A stretch of 42,520 nucleotides of DNA from Planctomycetota bacterium. GTDB taxonomy: Bacteria > Planctomycetota > Phycisphaerae > Phycisphaerales > SM1A02. The stretch covers positions 1-42,520 of the forward strand of contig JADFKZ010000007.1 in assembly GCA_022564665.1 (NCBI GenBank), in the 5' to 3' direction. Made by a program: the position numbers and the translations under genes. The notes beneath the pieces are model-generated. The model worked only from the letters and a program-made list of their open reading frames with translations, was not told the DNA's origin and ran no database searches. How positions within the stretch are numbered: position 1 is the stretch's first letter; the number at the start of each line of letters is the position of its first letter. Of the stretch, positions 8,049 through 15,374 are shown piece by piece.

Positions 8049-8456
8049 CTAGTCTGGCCCGAGGGTGCCCGAGAGGATCAGGATGTTGCCGTTGGTGTCG
8101 AAGACCTCGACCAGGTCGCCGTCCTGGAGAACCGGTACCGTGTCGCCATCCCGGCTGTCGAGATTCAGATCGGCGCCACCCAGCGCGTCGATCGCGACTG
8201 TCCCCAGCGACATGCCGGCGACGACCACTTCGATCTGTTGGGCCACCGCGACGTCTTCGACCTCGGTGCTGAATCGGACACGGTCCTCGCGCATCTCGAA
8301 CTTGGCCTTGCCGGAGGCCAGGGGCTCGGCGCTGGTGGCGGTCAGCCGGCTCTCAAGCCTCGTTCGACCATCGTTTGCCAGGACCATGAAGTTCAGGGCC
8401 AGCGCCAGCGCGGCGGCGACCGGGATGCTCAGGGCGTTGAGGGTTCTGCTTCTCAT
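8049..8456 (-). CDS. Small secreted protein of unknown function
   Basis: 135 residues from ATG 8456, supported by AAGGAG 8 bp upstream. It has a signal peptide (M-R-S-R-T, hydrophobic run, V-L-A) and a mature part of about 110 residues with no cysteine. The mature part is beta-strand rich: R-L-E-S-R-L, A-K-F-E-M-R, V-R-F-S-T-E-V-E, I-E-V-V-V-A-G, and V-P-V-L-Q-D-G-D-L-V-E-V-F-D. The repeated pattern of acidic strands and Gly turns suggests a small beta-sandwich in the periplasm or on the surface. I do not recognise a named family. The gap 8457-8734 upstream shows no further gene. Confidence 0.6.
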   Translation of the reverse strand: MRSRTLNALSIPVAAALALALNFMVLANDGRTRLESRLTATSAEPLASGKAKFEMREDRVRFSTEVEDVAVAQQIEVVVAGMSLGTVAIDALGGADLNLDSRDGDTVPVLQDGDLVEVFDTNGNILILSGTLGPD

Positions 8457-8734
8457 CGATTTTTCTCCTTGGGTAATGATGACAATTCCACGCGCGTCAA
8501 GAGTTGCGACCTCTGCTGACGTTCCTCTCAGCGCGCACGCACACACGACGAGCAACGCGCCGGCTTTCGGCGCTACGACTGCCCAGGACTGACTACCGCC
8601 GCCTTGCCGTCAAAGCGTCTGACGATCGGCCAAGTACAGCCCGGCCCCAGATAGAGGTGCCCCAGCAAGGGTGTGATACACCCAAGCGACAACAAGACTC
8701 AGCCACCAGCCGCGAGCCGGATCAACTGCTGCCG

Positions 8735-9919
8735 CTACCGGGCGTCCGGGACCCCGGCCAGAGGCATGGTCACGGCGCGGATCTTCCGGTGGGCCTCATC
8801 GGTCCACACGACGAGCAGGTTGGCGCCGCTGAGGGCGAGGCGCGGAAAGCCGGTGGCGCGCGACAGCCGTGTCTGAATGACCTTGACAGGAGGGCCCATC
8901 CGTCCCTGCTTGCTGATCCGCCTCAGGACGATCGCACCGCTGGCTTCGGTGGCGTCGAGCCAGCTGACGATCGCGTCGCCCGAAGGGGTCAGGACGACGT
9001 CCACGCGGCCCACGGGCCAGCCGTCGTCAAGCGTCAGTGCGTCGGCGAAGGTAGCGCCCGCGTCGAGCGAGATTGCAGCGCGGACCGCGGCGCGCCCCGC
9101 CGGAGCGGTGAACCACGCCACGACCAGATGAGAGCCGCGAGCCGCCATGGCGGGTCCGTTGACCGGGCAGCCGGCGATAAGCCAGTCATCGACGGCCACG
9201 ACCCTCGGCGGTGTCCAACGTTCCCCGACGCGGCGGATGATCGAGATGTCACGGACCTCTTCGGCGGAGCGATCACGGTAGACGATGACAGGTCCGGTGT
9301 CGGTCATGACCGCGGCGGTGTTGCAGCACTCGCAGACACGCGGGTCCAGCACCCTGCTGGATCCGACCGTCTCGGCGATCAGAGACGTCCGCAGGGTCAT
9401 GTTTCCTTCGGCGGATGACCCGACCTCACCGGCGCTTCCCTCAACTGCCGCAAGCTCCCGGCCATCGAGCCAGAACGCGCGGATTCCGTGATCCTCTGCG
9501 ATCAGAGAGACAAACCCGTGCTCGGTCTTCGTCGAATCGTCGTGCGCTCGTCCCAGGGGCTGCCAGGATGATCCCTGGTCCGTCGATCGCGCCACCATCA
9601 CGTCGTAGGCGTACGTGTCCGGCCCCGACTTCTGGAGCCAGTGGGCCACGAGGGTCCCGTCGGCCGCCACCGCAATCGAGGGGAGGTCCGCCCAGTTGGC
9701 GAAGAAGTCAACGTCGCGGGTAATCGTCTTGGGGGCGGTCCAGACCCCCTGCGAGAAGGTCGCGAAGCGAAGCGCAGTGGGCTCGAGCCAAGTCAGGTAA
9801 ACCGTGTCGGCGACGATGGTTAGCTTCGGCGCCAGCGCCCCGACGGCGGCCGGCGGATCGATTCGATCCGCGGCCGGGCCGGCTGCGAGAGCCACCAGAG
9901 CCAGGACGAGGAGGGCCAT
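8735..9919 (-). CDS. Exported sialidase-fold (Asp-box) propeller with conserved Cys cluster
   Basis: 394 residues from ATG 9919. A signal peptide (L-L-V-L-A-L-V-A-L-A-A-G) is followed by a repetitive beta-propeller with Asp-box motifs S-T-D-Q-G-S-S-W and S-L-D-A-G-A-T-F. Unusual for a sialidase-like fold are Cys196-x-Cys198-Cys199 (in R-V-C-E-C-C-N-T) and Cys251 (in A-G-C-P-V-N-G-P). Arg and catalytic residues of true sialidases are not evident, so enzymatic sialidase activity is doubtful. The cysteines could bind a metal or form disulfides (inference). The gene is divergent from the barrel-cytochrome pair with only 63 bp between starts, so the two sides may share control. Confidence 0.7.
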   Translation of the reverse strand: MALLVLALVALAAGPAADRIDPPAAVGALAPKLTIVADTVYLTWLEPTALRFATFSQGVWTAPKTITRDVDFFANWADLPSIAVAADGTLVAHWLQKSGPDTYAYDVMVARSTDQGSSWQPLGRAHDDSTKTEHGFVSLIAEDHGIRAFWLDGRELAAVEGSAGEVGSSAEGNMTLRTSLIAETVGSSRVLDPRVCECCNTAAVMTDTGPVIVYRDRSAEEVRDISIIRRVGERWTPPRVVAVDDWLIAGCPVNGPAMAARGSHLVVAWFTAPAGRAAVRAAISLDAGATFADALTLDDGWPVGRVDVVLTPSGDAIVSWLDATEASGAIVLRRISKQGRMGPPVKVIQTRLSRATGFPRLALSGANLLVVWTDEAHRKIRAVTMPLAGVPDAR

Positions 9920-9980
9920 TTCAGGGTGGAGGATACCGGGTGGCAGCGCCAGGAGACTCAGGTATACTCGCCGAGCATCC

Positions 9981-10000
9981 AAATGCGATTGAGTCTCAAT
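9981..10000 (-). promoter_or_regulatory. Candidate iron-regulator (Fur-like) operator
   Basis: Read on the minus strand this is ATTGAGACTCAATCGCATTT, 18 of 20 bases identical to the site before feoA. Its core ATTGAG-N-CTCAAT (9988-10000) is a perfect 6-1-6 palindrome. It overlaps the ATG at 9983. TATACT at 9963-9968 could be a -10 element, which would place the box just downstream of the transcription start, a good position for repression. The sequence resembles TTGAGA/TCTCAA-type Fur boxes; regulator identity is inference. Confidence 0.5.
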
Positions 10001-10759
10001 TACAATCGAATTGGTCGTGTCGCCCTGGTCTGCGGGCTTGCGGCCGCCGCCGTCGGCGTTGCGGACGCCACCCAACGTCGCTTCGTGTTCACCTATGAAG
10101 CGACCACCCACCCCCCCGGGGACGTGGAGTACGAGCAGTGGGTGACCTACAAGACATCCAAGGCCAGCGATCGGCGGTTCGACCGGTTCGATTTCCGCCA
10201 CGAGCTGGAGTTCGGCCTCACCGACCGTCTCCAGCTTGGGTTGTACCTCTCCGACTGGCGGTCCCAGCGGGGCGACGGCGTTGATGACGGGGTCGAGTGG
10301 CGTAACGTCGGCGTGGAGGTGATCCGGAACCTGGCCGACCCCGTGACCGAGCCTCTGGGCTTTGCCCTCTACGGGGAGCTGAAGATCGGCGACGAGCTGC
10401 TGGAACTGGAAGGCAAGCTGATCGTGCAGAAAAATATAGGCAAGTGGGTCCTGGCCTACAACGCGACGATCGAGGCCGAGTGGGAGGGGCCCGACTTCGG
10501 CCAGGACAAGGGGAAGTTTGAGCAGACCTTTGGCGCAAGCTACCAGTTGTCACCAAGGCTGCTGGCAGGCTTCGAGCTCCTGCACGAGGTCGAGTACGAC
10601 GACTGGTCAGTGTGGAGCGACCATGCGGTGTACCTGGGCCCCAATGTCTCGTGGCGGACCCAGGGGTGGTGGATCACCGTGACACCGCTTCTTCAGGTGA
10701 CGGACCTCGCCGACGAGCCCGACGTACAGGCCCGTCTGATCTTCGGGTTTGACTTCTAG
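9983..10759 (+). CDS. Outer-membrane beta-barrel-like protein (DUF6662-like)
   Basis: 258 residues from ATG 9983. The signal peptide (R-V-A-L-V-C-G-L-A-A-A-A-V-G-V-A-D-A) is followed by alternating amphipathic strands: F-V-F-T-Y-E-A-T-T, V-E-Y-E-Q-W-V-T-Y, L-E-F-G-L-T-D-R-L-Q-L-G-L-Y, L-L-A-G-F-E-L-L-H-E-V-E-Y and more. The chain ends in F-G-F-D-F, a terminal Phe as in many BAM-inserted barrels. The opening F-x-F-T-Y-E-A-x-T and E-Q-W-V-T remind me of DUF6662 proteins. The cytochrome gene follows after 2 bp, so a barrel plus heme-protein unit in the outer membrane is plausible. The candidate iron box over its start suggests control by iron. Confidence 0.65.
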   Translation: MRLSLNYNRIGRVALVCGLAAAAVGVADATQRRFVFTYEATTHPPGDVEYEQWVTYKTSKASDRRFDRFDFRHELEFGLTDRLQLGLYLSDWRSQRGDGVDDGVEWRNVGVEVIRNLADPVTEPLGFALYGELKIGDELLELEGKLIVQKNIGKWVLAYNATIEAEWEGPDFGQDKGKFEQTFGASYQLSPRLLAGFELLHEVEYDDWSVWSDHAVYLGPNVSWRTQGWWITVTPLLQVTDLADEPDVQARLIFGFDF

Positions 10760-10761
10760 CT

Positions 10762-11133
10762 GTGGTTTCGATCAAAGGGCCGATCCCGGAGTGTTCACGA
10801 CTCTTGACCGCGACGCTCACGGCGGCGGTGGTTGTGGCGGGCTGCGCAAGCCTCCAGGAGCTGGCGCCGCTGGTCGGTGAGGAGGCCGTTCGCCTGGCCG
10901 AGATCAAGGGGATCGATCCGCAGCGGATCCAGGGGGGCCGGGCGGTCTACGTCACCCAGTGTGCACGCTGCCACACACCCGAGCGGGTGGGGCGCTACTC
11001 CGTCGCCAAGTGGCACCAGACGCTTCCCAGGATGACACCCCGTGCAAAGCTGACGCCGCAAGAGGCTGCCGACTTGGAGGCGTACATCATGACGACGCTT
11101 GGCGTTGTCCGGGCAGCCAGCGCCGTCGACTGA
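10762..11133 (+). CDS. Mono-heme c-type cytochrome lipoprotein
   Basis: 123 residues from GTG 10762, 2 bp after the barrel gene's stop. The N-terminus carries a lipoprotein signal with V-A-G-C (Cys28). The heme attachment motif is C67-A-R-C70-H71, preceded by G-R-A-V-Y-V-T-Q. A distal Met ligand may be in L-P-R-M-T. A closing helix (E-A-A-D-L-E-A-Y-I-M) is as in small cytochromes c. It should be an anchored periplasmic or outer-membrane electron carrier. Its partner is probably the barrel upstream; together with the shared iron box this hints at an iron-linked redox function (inference). Its 3' end overlaps the convergent SDR gene by 47 bp. Confidence 0.8.
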   Translation: MVSIKGPIPECSRLLTATLTAAVVVAGCASLQELAPLVGEEAVRLAEIKGIDPQRIQGGRAVYVTQCARCHTPERVGRYSVAKWHQTLPRMTPRAKLTPQEAADLEAYIMTTLGVVRAASAVD

Positions 11134-12070
11134 TGCTCCCGTAGGCTCGCCGGCGGTCCCGCCGGCGCCCAAGCTCGCTTGCGTACCGGCTGCCCAGCGT
11201 CTCGGCGTTCCGGGCGACCCACTCGCTGAGCTTCGTCCGGCCGGCGGGGGGAGCGTTGGTGTACAGCAGGTCGGCCATCAGCCCCTTGATCTCCTGGCGG
11301 GTGATGACGACATCCCCCAGCCAAAACCCCAGCAGCCATACGGCGGCCATGCCCAGGGGCGGGGGCAACGAGACGATGGGTCTCGGTCTGCCGATTGAGC
11401 GCCCAATCGTCCTGACCAGTTGGCGGAAGGTAAACGTTTCCGGCCCGATCGCCTCGACGATGCGGTTTGCCCGCCGGCCGCCCTCTTCGACCGCCAGCCG
11501 GGCAAGATCGTCGACATGGATCGGTTGCAGTCGGTCGTGCCCGCCTCCCAAGACACCGAAGACGGGGAAACGGCGGAGCATCCAGGCGATGTTGTTGATC
11601 AGAATGTCGTCGGTGCCGAAGAGCAGCGCCGGGCGCAGGATGGCGTAGGACAACCCCGATTCGACCAGTGCGCGCTCGAGCCTGGCCTTGGCGCGGAAGT
11701 ACTCCAGCGGCGAGTCCTCCGAGGGGTTGGTGATGCTGATATGAACGATGCGCCGGACGCCCGCTTCCCGGGCCGCGGCGAACAATGTGTGCGTGTTGTC
11801 GACGGCGGCGGCGTGGGTGAAGGTCCGGTGGTTGAACCGGACCCAGTAGGTGTTGTAGAGGACCGACGCACCCCGGAGGGAATCGGCCAGCTTCTGCGGA
11901 TTGTCAAAGTGAAAGGGGAAGGCCTCGATCTGCTCGCCGAAAGGGTTGGCGCGATGCGGCGAGTTCGTGAGCGTGCGGACGTTGAGTCCTTGATCCAGGA
12001 GACGGCGGGCGATCCGGCGTCCCGAGAAGCCGAAGGCACCGGTGACGACGTGGAAGTGCTTCAAAGCCAT
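11087..12070 (-). CDS. NAD(P)-binding SDR, NDUFA9/epimerase-like
   Basis: 327 residues of the atypical/extended SDR group. The dinucleotide motif is T-G-A-F-G-F-S-G-R-R-I-A-R-R-L-L near the N-terminus. Further family marks are V-R-R-I-V-H-I-S-I-T-N-P, L-S-Y-A-I-L-R-P-A-L-L-F-G (Rossmann and substrate region) and L-Q-P-I-H-V-D-D-L-A-R-L-A. The classic Y-x3-K is weak (E-Y-F-R-A-K), as in NDUFA9-like members, many of which bind NADPH without obvious catalysis. A hydrophobic C-terminal helix (A-A-V-W-L-L-G-F-W-L) could touch the membrane. It starts 3 bp after the class IV aminotransferase stop, so it is the last gene of that operon. Substrate unknown. Confidence 0.75.
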   Translation of the reverse strand: MALKHFHVVTGAFGFSGRRIARRLLDQGLNVRTLTNSPHRANPFGEQIEAFPFHFDNPQKLADSLRGASVLYNTYWVRFNHRTFTHAAAVDNTHTLFAAAREAGVRRIVHISITNPSEDSPLEYFRAKARLERALVESGLSYAILRPALLFGTDDILINNIAWMLRRFPVFGVLGGGHDRLQPIHVDDLARLAVEEGGRRANRIVEAIGPETFTFRQLVRTIGRSIGRPRPIVSLPPPLGMAAVWLLGFWLGDVVITRQEIKGLMADLLYTNAPPAGRTKLSEWVARNAETLGSRYASELGRRRDRRRAYGSISRRRWLPGQRQASS

Positions 12071-12073
12071 CGC

Positions 12074-12976
12074 TCACACGATCGGGACGCCTTGACTCCG
12101 CGTCAGCGTGTCGAAGAGGCCGCTGAGACGCCTTGTCAGCTCACCGGTTGCGCCGCCGGAGACGGGCCGTCCGTCGATCTCGATGACGGGCGCGATCTCG
12201 CCCATCGTCCCGGTGCAGAAGATCTCGTCCGCTGAACAAAGCTCTTGGAGCGTGATGTCGCGGACCTCACAGCGGATCCCGTGGTCCCGGCACAACTGAA
12301 GCACCACGCGGCGCGTGATTCCCTCCGGGCACGCCGCGGTTGTCGGCGTCGCAACGATGCCGCGGGAGGCGCAAAAGACGTGGGTGGCGTTCGTCTCAGC
12401 GACGAACCCCCGTGTATCCAGCATCAGCGCGTCGTCGACGCCGGCGGCGTTGGCCTCGATCTTGGCCAGAATCGATGTCAGCTGATTGCAACTGTGGATC
12501 CTCTGGTCCAGGATGTCTGCCGGGGGGCGTCGGTGACGGGCGGTCACCAGGCGGATGCCGCCCTTGTCGTAGACGGGTGGCTTGTGCTCGGCGAGGATGA
12601 TGAGCGTCGGGCCGAGGGTATTGAGCCGGGGATCCATGCCGCTGGTGTATTTGACGCCGCGCGAGAGGGTCAGGCGGATGTGGACACCGTGTCGCATTCC
12701 GTTGGCGTTCAGCGTTCGCCTGATCTGCTCGGTGATGGTCTCCGGCAGCGGGATATCCGCATAGGCCAGTGCGCCGGCGGAGTCGCGGAGCCTCTTCAGG
12801 TGCTCGGCAAGCTTGAAGATCCTGCCGTGGTAGAGACGCAGGCCTTCCCAGACCGCATCACCATTCTGGACCGCTGAGTCGAAGGGGCTGACGCCGGCCC
12901 GGTCCCGGTGGATCAGGCTCCCATTGATGCTGACGAGGAGGCCTCGGTTCCTCTCGTCGAAGTGCTGGAGCATCAT
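12074..12976 (-). CDS. Class IV aminotransferase (BCAT/DAAT-like), PLP lysine apparently absent
   Basis: 300 residues of fold-type IV PLP enzymes. The start ATG 12976 overlaps the stop of the preceding gene (ATGA), implying coupling. Family marks: S-V-Q/A-V-Q-N-G-D-A-V-W-E-G-L-R-L-Y near residues 35-49, Glu194 in F-V-A-E-T-N-A-T-H, and the E-I-F-C-T-G-T-M-G-E-I-A-P-V block. The segment that normally carries the Schiff-base lysine reads D-Q-R159-I-H161-S-C-N. Relatives have K-I-H or R-I-K here, so the lysine seems replaced by Arg or His. It may not be a normal transaminase. The next gene upstream is a sulfotransferase-like protein; the same two domains are fused in plant BCAT-like proteins. 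Confidence 0.8.
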   Translation of the reverse strand: MMLQHFDERNRGLLVSINGSLIHRDRAGVSPFDSAVQNGDAVWEGLRLYHGRIFKLAEHLKRLRDSAGALAYADIPLPETITEQIRRTLNANGMRHGVHIRLTLSRGVKYTSGMDPRLNTLGPTLIILAEHKPPVYDKGGIRLVTARHRRPPADILDQRIHSCNQLTSILAKIEANAAGVDDALMLDTRGFVAETNATHVFCASRGIVATPTTAACPEGITRRVVLQLCRDHGIRCEVRDITLQELCSADEIFCTGTMGEIAPVIEIDGRPVSGGATGELTRRLSGLFDTLTRSQGVPIV

Positions 12977-13710
12977 CGGACAATCCGGTGCCTGTAGAGC
13001 GTTCGGTAGAGGACACGGCACTGATCGACGAGCCCGCGGAGGTCCCGGGGAATCGGTGCCCGCTGCGGCCGGAAGGGCGCAAAGCCCGTCGACCGCGCCA
13101 CCGCATCGTACCAGTGGCGGGCCCAGATGCCGTCGGTGGGCCTCAGGCCCGGCGCCCACTTGAGCATACTCTCGATAAAGTCGATACCCACCGCTTCGCA
13201 CAGTGCGCCCAGTGCACCGGCGGGATCGGTCAGAATGTCACGGGCGTCCAGGACGGGCGGTGTGCGTCGTGCCCGTTGTCGAAGGTGATCAAAGAGCCTC
13301 ACCTGCTGTGGCAGACCCGTGTCCTGGACCGCGGGGTCCTCGATGAAACGCGCCAGCGAAGGGACTGTCTCGGCGGGATCCCGGATCAGAAAGCAGTTGA
13401 CCAGGTCATCGAGCCAGTCCAGCTCGATATGGGGCAACAGATGGTGCGCCATGTGCTTCTGGTAGAAGATCGGCTTCCCGTGCGGGATCGGTGCGGTGAG
13501 CACCTTGGCGACCATCCGCCAGTCGGTTTCGTTGTGCGCGATCACCTCCTCGGCGCCCGGGTGAGGGTGTCCGGTGGCCAAGAGATAATGCGCGTAGAGA
13601 GGCTCGTCGCAGACGGCCGTGTCGCCGCGTGCCTCGAACGACCGCATCAGGGCGGTTGAAATGTTCCGCGGCCCGGACCACATCGCGATGCGGATCGGTT
13701 CCTTCGCCAT
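12973..13710 (-). CDS. Sulfotransferase-like P-loop protein
   Basis: 245 residues from ATG 13710. The N-terminal I-A-M-W-S-G-P-R-N-I-S-T-A-L-M-R-S-F is the 5'-phosphosulfate-binding-type loop of the sulfotransferase superfamily. L-I-R-D-P-A-E-T-V-P-S gives the 3'-phosphate-type Arg/Ser segment. The C-terminal S-M-L-K-W-A-P-G-L-R-P-T-D-G-I-W-A-R-H-W-Y block matches, from memory, the P-loop domain of plant branched-chain-aminotransferase-like proteins. PAPS-dependent sulfation of a small molecule is possible but unproven. It lies 37 bp after the class V aminotransferase and overlaps the class IV gene by 4 bp. The longer frame to 13959 would start in a low-complexity shadow. Confidence 0.75.
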   Translation of the reverse strand: MAKEPIRIAMWSGPRNISTALMRSFEARGDTAVCDEPLYAHYLLATGHPHPGAEEVIAHNETDWRMVAKVLTAPIPHGKPIFYQKHMAHHLLPHIELDWLDDLVNCFLIRDPAETVPSLARFIEDPAVQDTGLPQQVRLFDHLRQRARRTPPVLDARDILTDPAGALGALCEAVGIDFIESMLKWAPGLRPTDGIWARHWYDAVARSTGFAPFRPQRAPIPRDLRGLVDQCRVLYRTLYRHRIVR

Positions 13711-13747
13711 CAGTGGATCGCGTTGTCCGGTCTGGCTGACAGCTCTC

Positions 13748-15052
13748 TTACGCAACCCCGTGTCGGATCGCATGCTCCATGGCGTCGCAGAAGCGGTCCA
13801 GCTCGTTGAGGGTCGTGAAGACGCTGGGGGAGACGCGGATGCCCTGAAAATCGTCATGGCCGATGGCCGTGGTGAGGATGCGGTGCTTGTTCCAGAGCCA
13901 CCCGTTGAGGGTGGCGGAGTCGATCCCCTGGATCTCGACCGTGGCGATCCCACAGGCAAAGCCGGGTTTGAGGCTCGTGTGCAGACGCACGCGCTCCTGT
14001 TGAAGCAGGCGTGTCGCCCAGTAATCGCGAAGGTATACCAGCCGCTGGGCCTTGCGGCGGGGGCCGATCCCCTGGTGGAAGGTCAGCGCCTCGGCGATCG
14101 CGAGGTAGTTGGCGGCGGGATGGGTTCCGATCTCCTCGAACTTGCGAATGTCGGAGTCCAGCACCTCCGGCGCCGCCATCATCGGCCACAGGTCGCGGAT
14201 CTTTGTGCGGCGGACGTACAGCAGCCCCGTGCCGTGGGGAGCGAAGAGCCACTTGTGCAGGCTGGTGGCGTAGTAGTCGCAGTTAAGATCCGTAAGTGAA
14301 AAATCAAAGTGGGCCAGGGCGTGCGCGCCATCGATGATGACGGGCAGGCCGCGGTTCCGCGCCATGGATGTGATCTGGCTGACCGGCAGGATCTGGCCGG
14401 TGAGGTTGATCATGTGGCAGGCGAGGATCAGCCTGGTTTGGGGCGTGATGTGACGCTCAAACAACCGCACGATCTCGCCCGGATCCTCGGCGGGCACGGG
14501 AATGGAGAACTGCCGCAGCACGATCCCCTCACGACGTTCCCGTTGCTTGAAGGTCGTGATCATCCGGGGATAGTCCTGGGTGGTGGTCAGGACCTCGTCG
14601 CCCGGCTTCAGGTCGAAGCCGAGTTGGCAGATCTGCAGCCCCTCCGAGGCATTGCGGGTCAGCGCGATCTCCTCGGGGTCACAGCCGAACTGCCGCGCCA
14701 ACCGCTTGCGGACGCCCTCCCTTTGGGGCTCCAGGATCCTCCACATGGTGTAGGGTGGGGCTGAGTTGGAGTAATCCAGGTGGCGCTTCATCGCCTCCTG
14801 GACAACGGCAGGGGAGGGGCTGACGCCGCCATTGTTGAGGTTGACCAGGCTGCGGTCGACCGTAAAGGCCTGGCTGACCCCAAACCACAACGCCTCGTCG
14901 TCGAGCCCACCCCCGCCGCCGGCGGGCCGGCGGGAAAGCTCCTCGGCCGCCGCCAGCGCTTCGGCAAGCCGCGCCGGCTCAAGACAGACCGCTGTGAATC
15001 CCGCCACCGCCGGGATCGAGATCGCCCCCAGGAACCGCCTGCGGCTGGGCAT
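13748..15052 (-). CDS. Class V aminotransferase (isopenicillin-N-epimerase-like), Tat signal
   Basis: 434 residues from ATG 15052. It opens with P-S-R-R-R-F-L-G-A, a twin-arginine signal, then a hydrophobic A/G-rich run, so a folded PLP enzyme is probably exported. PLP-fold type I marks: N-L-N-N-G-G-V-S-P-S, T-R-N-A-S-E-G-L-Q, V-I-I-D-G-A-H-A-L (PLP-ring Asp), and Y-Y-A-T-S-L-H-K-W-L-F-A-P-H-G-T-G, with the Schiff-base Lys after His. The family includes epimerase-, desulfurase- and hercynylcysteine-lyase-like enzymes, so the reaction cannot be fixed. It heads the minus-strand run that continues into the sulfotransferase-like gene. Confidence 0.85.
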   Translation of the reverse strand: MPSRRRFLGAISIPAVAGFTAVCLEPARLAEALAAAEELSRRPAGGGGGLDDEALWFGVSQAFTVDRSLVNLNNGGVSPSPAVVQEAMKRHLDYSNSAPPYTMWRILEPQREGVRKRLARQFGCDPEEIALTRNASEGLQICQLGFDLKPGDEVLTTTQDYPRMITTFKQRERREGIVLRQFSIPVPAEDPGEIVRLFERHITPQTRLILACHMINLTGQILPVSQITSMARNRGLPVIIDGAHALAHFDFSLTDLNCDYYATSLHKWLFAPHGTGLLYVRRTKIRDLWPMMAAPEVLDSDIRKFEEIGTHPAANYLAIAEALTFHQGIGPRRKAQRLVYLRDYWATRLLQQERVRLHTSLKPGFACGIATVEIQGIDSATLNGWLWNKHRILTTAIGHDDFQGIRVSPSVFTTLNELDRFCDAMEHAIRHGVA

Positions 15053-15130
15053 TGTCGGGCTCCGGGTGTGAGACCCCTGGATTGTACCGTTTGGCCTCCG
15101 ACACAGGACCCTTGGAGAACGAGATTCATA

Positions 15131-15248
15131 CTGTTCCGAGCGCTCCGTACGGCCCTCTGGGCCGACACTCGCTCTGGTACGCGGCGGCGAATTCATCCGC
15201 CGCCGCTGATCGGGCGCCTCGCCTAAGCGTTCCGTAGCGGCCTCCGGC
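15131..15248 (-). repeat. Two copies of a short interspersed repeat
   Basis: On the minus strand, 15226-15248 reads GCCGGAGGCCGCTACGGA followed by A-CGCT. 15131-15163 reads a degenerate GG-rich start and then TACGGAGCGCTCG-G-AACAG. Both match different parts of the copy at 23539-23569. They lie in the 322-bp gap 15053-15374 between two minus-strand genes, where I see no coding sequence. Confidence 0.5.
15181..15206. repeat. GC-rich perfect hairpin, 9-bp stem
   Basis: GCGGCGGCG and CGCCGCCGC pair exactly around the 8-base loop AATTCATC. The hairpin lies between the two repeat copies. No T-tract follows on either strand, so it is more like a REP-type palindrome than an intrinsic terminator. 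Confidence 0.5.
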
Positions 15249-15374
15249 GCGCGTGAGCACACAGTGCCATCTGGCATCACGGCAACACGCGCCCGTGACA
15301 TTTATGAATTCGGTTTTCTGCGCTCTCTGCGTCTCTGCGGTGATGATTGATGCAGCCTAGGCAGGCGCCGCGCT

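Noticed and set aside
8735-9919. Calling the propeller a true sialidase
   Set aside because: Asp boxes are present, but the arginine triad and nucleophile Tyr/Glu of sialidases are not apparent.
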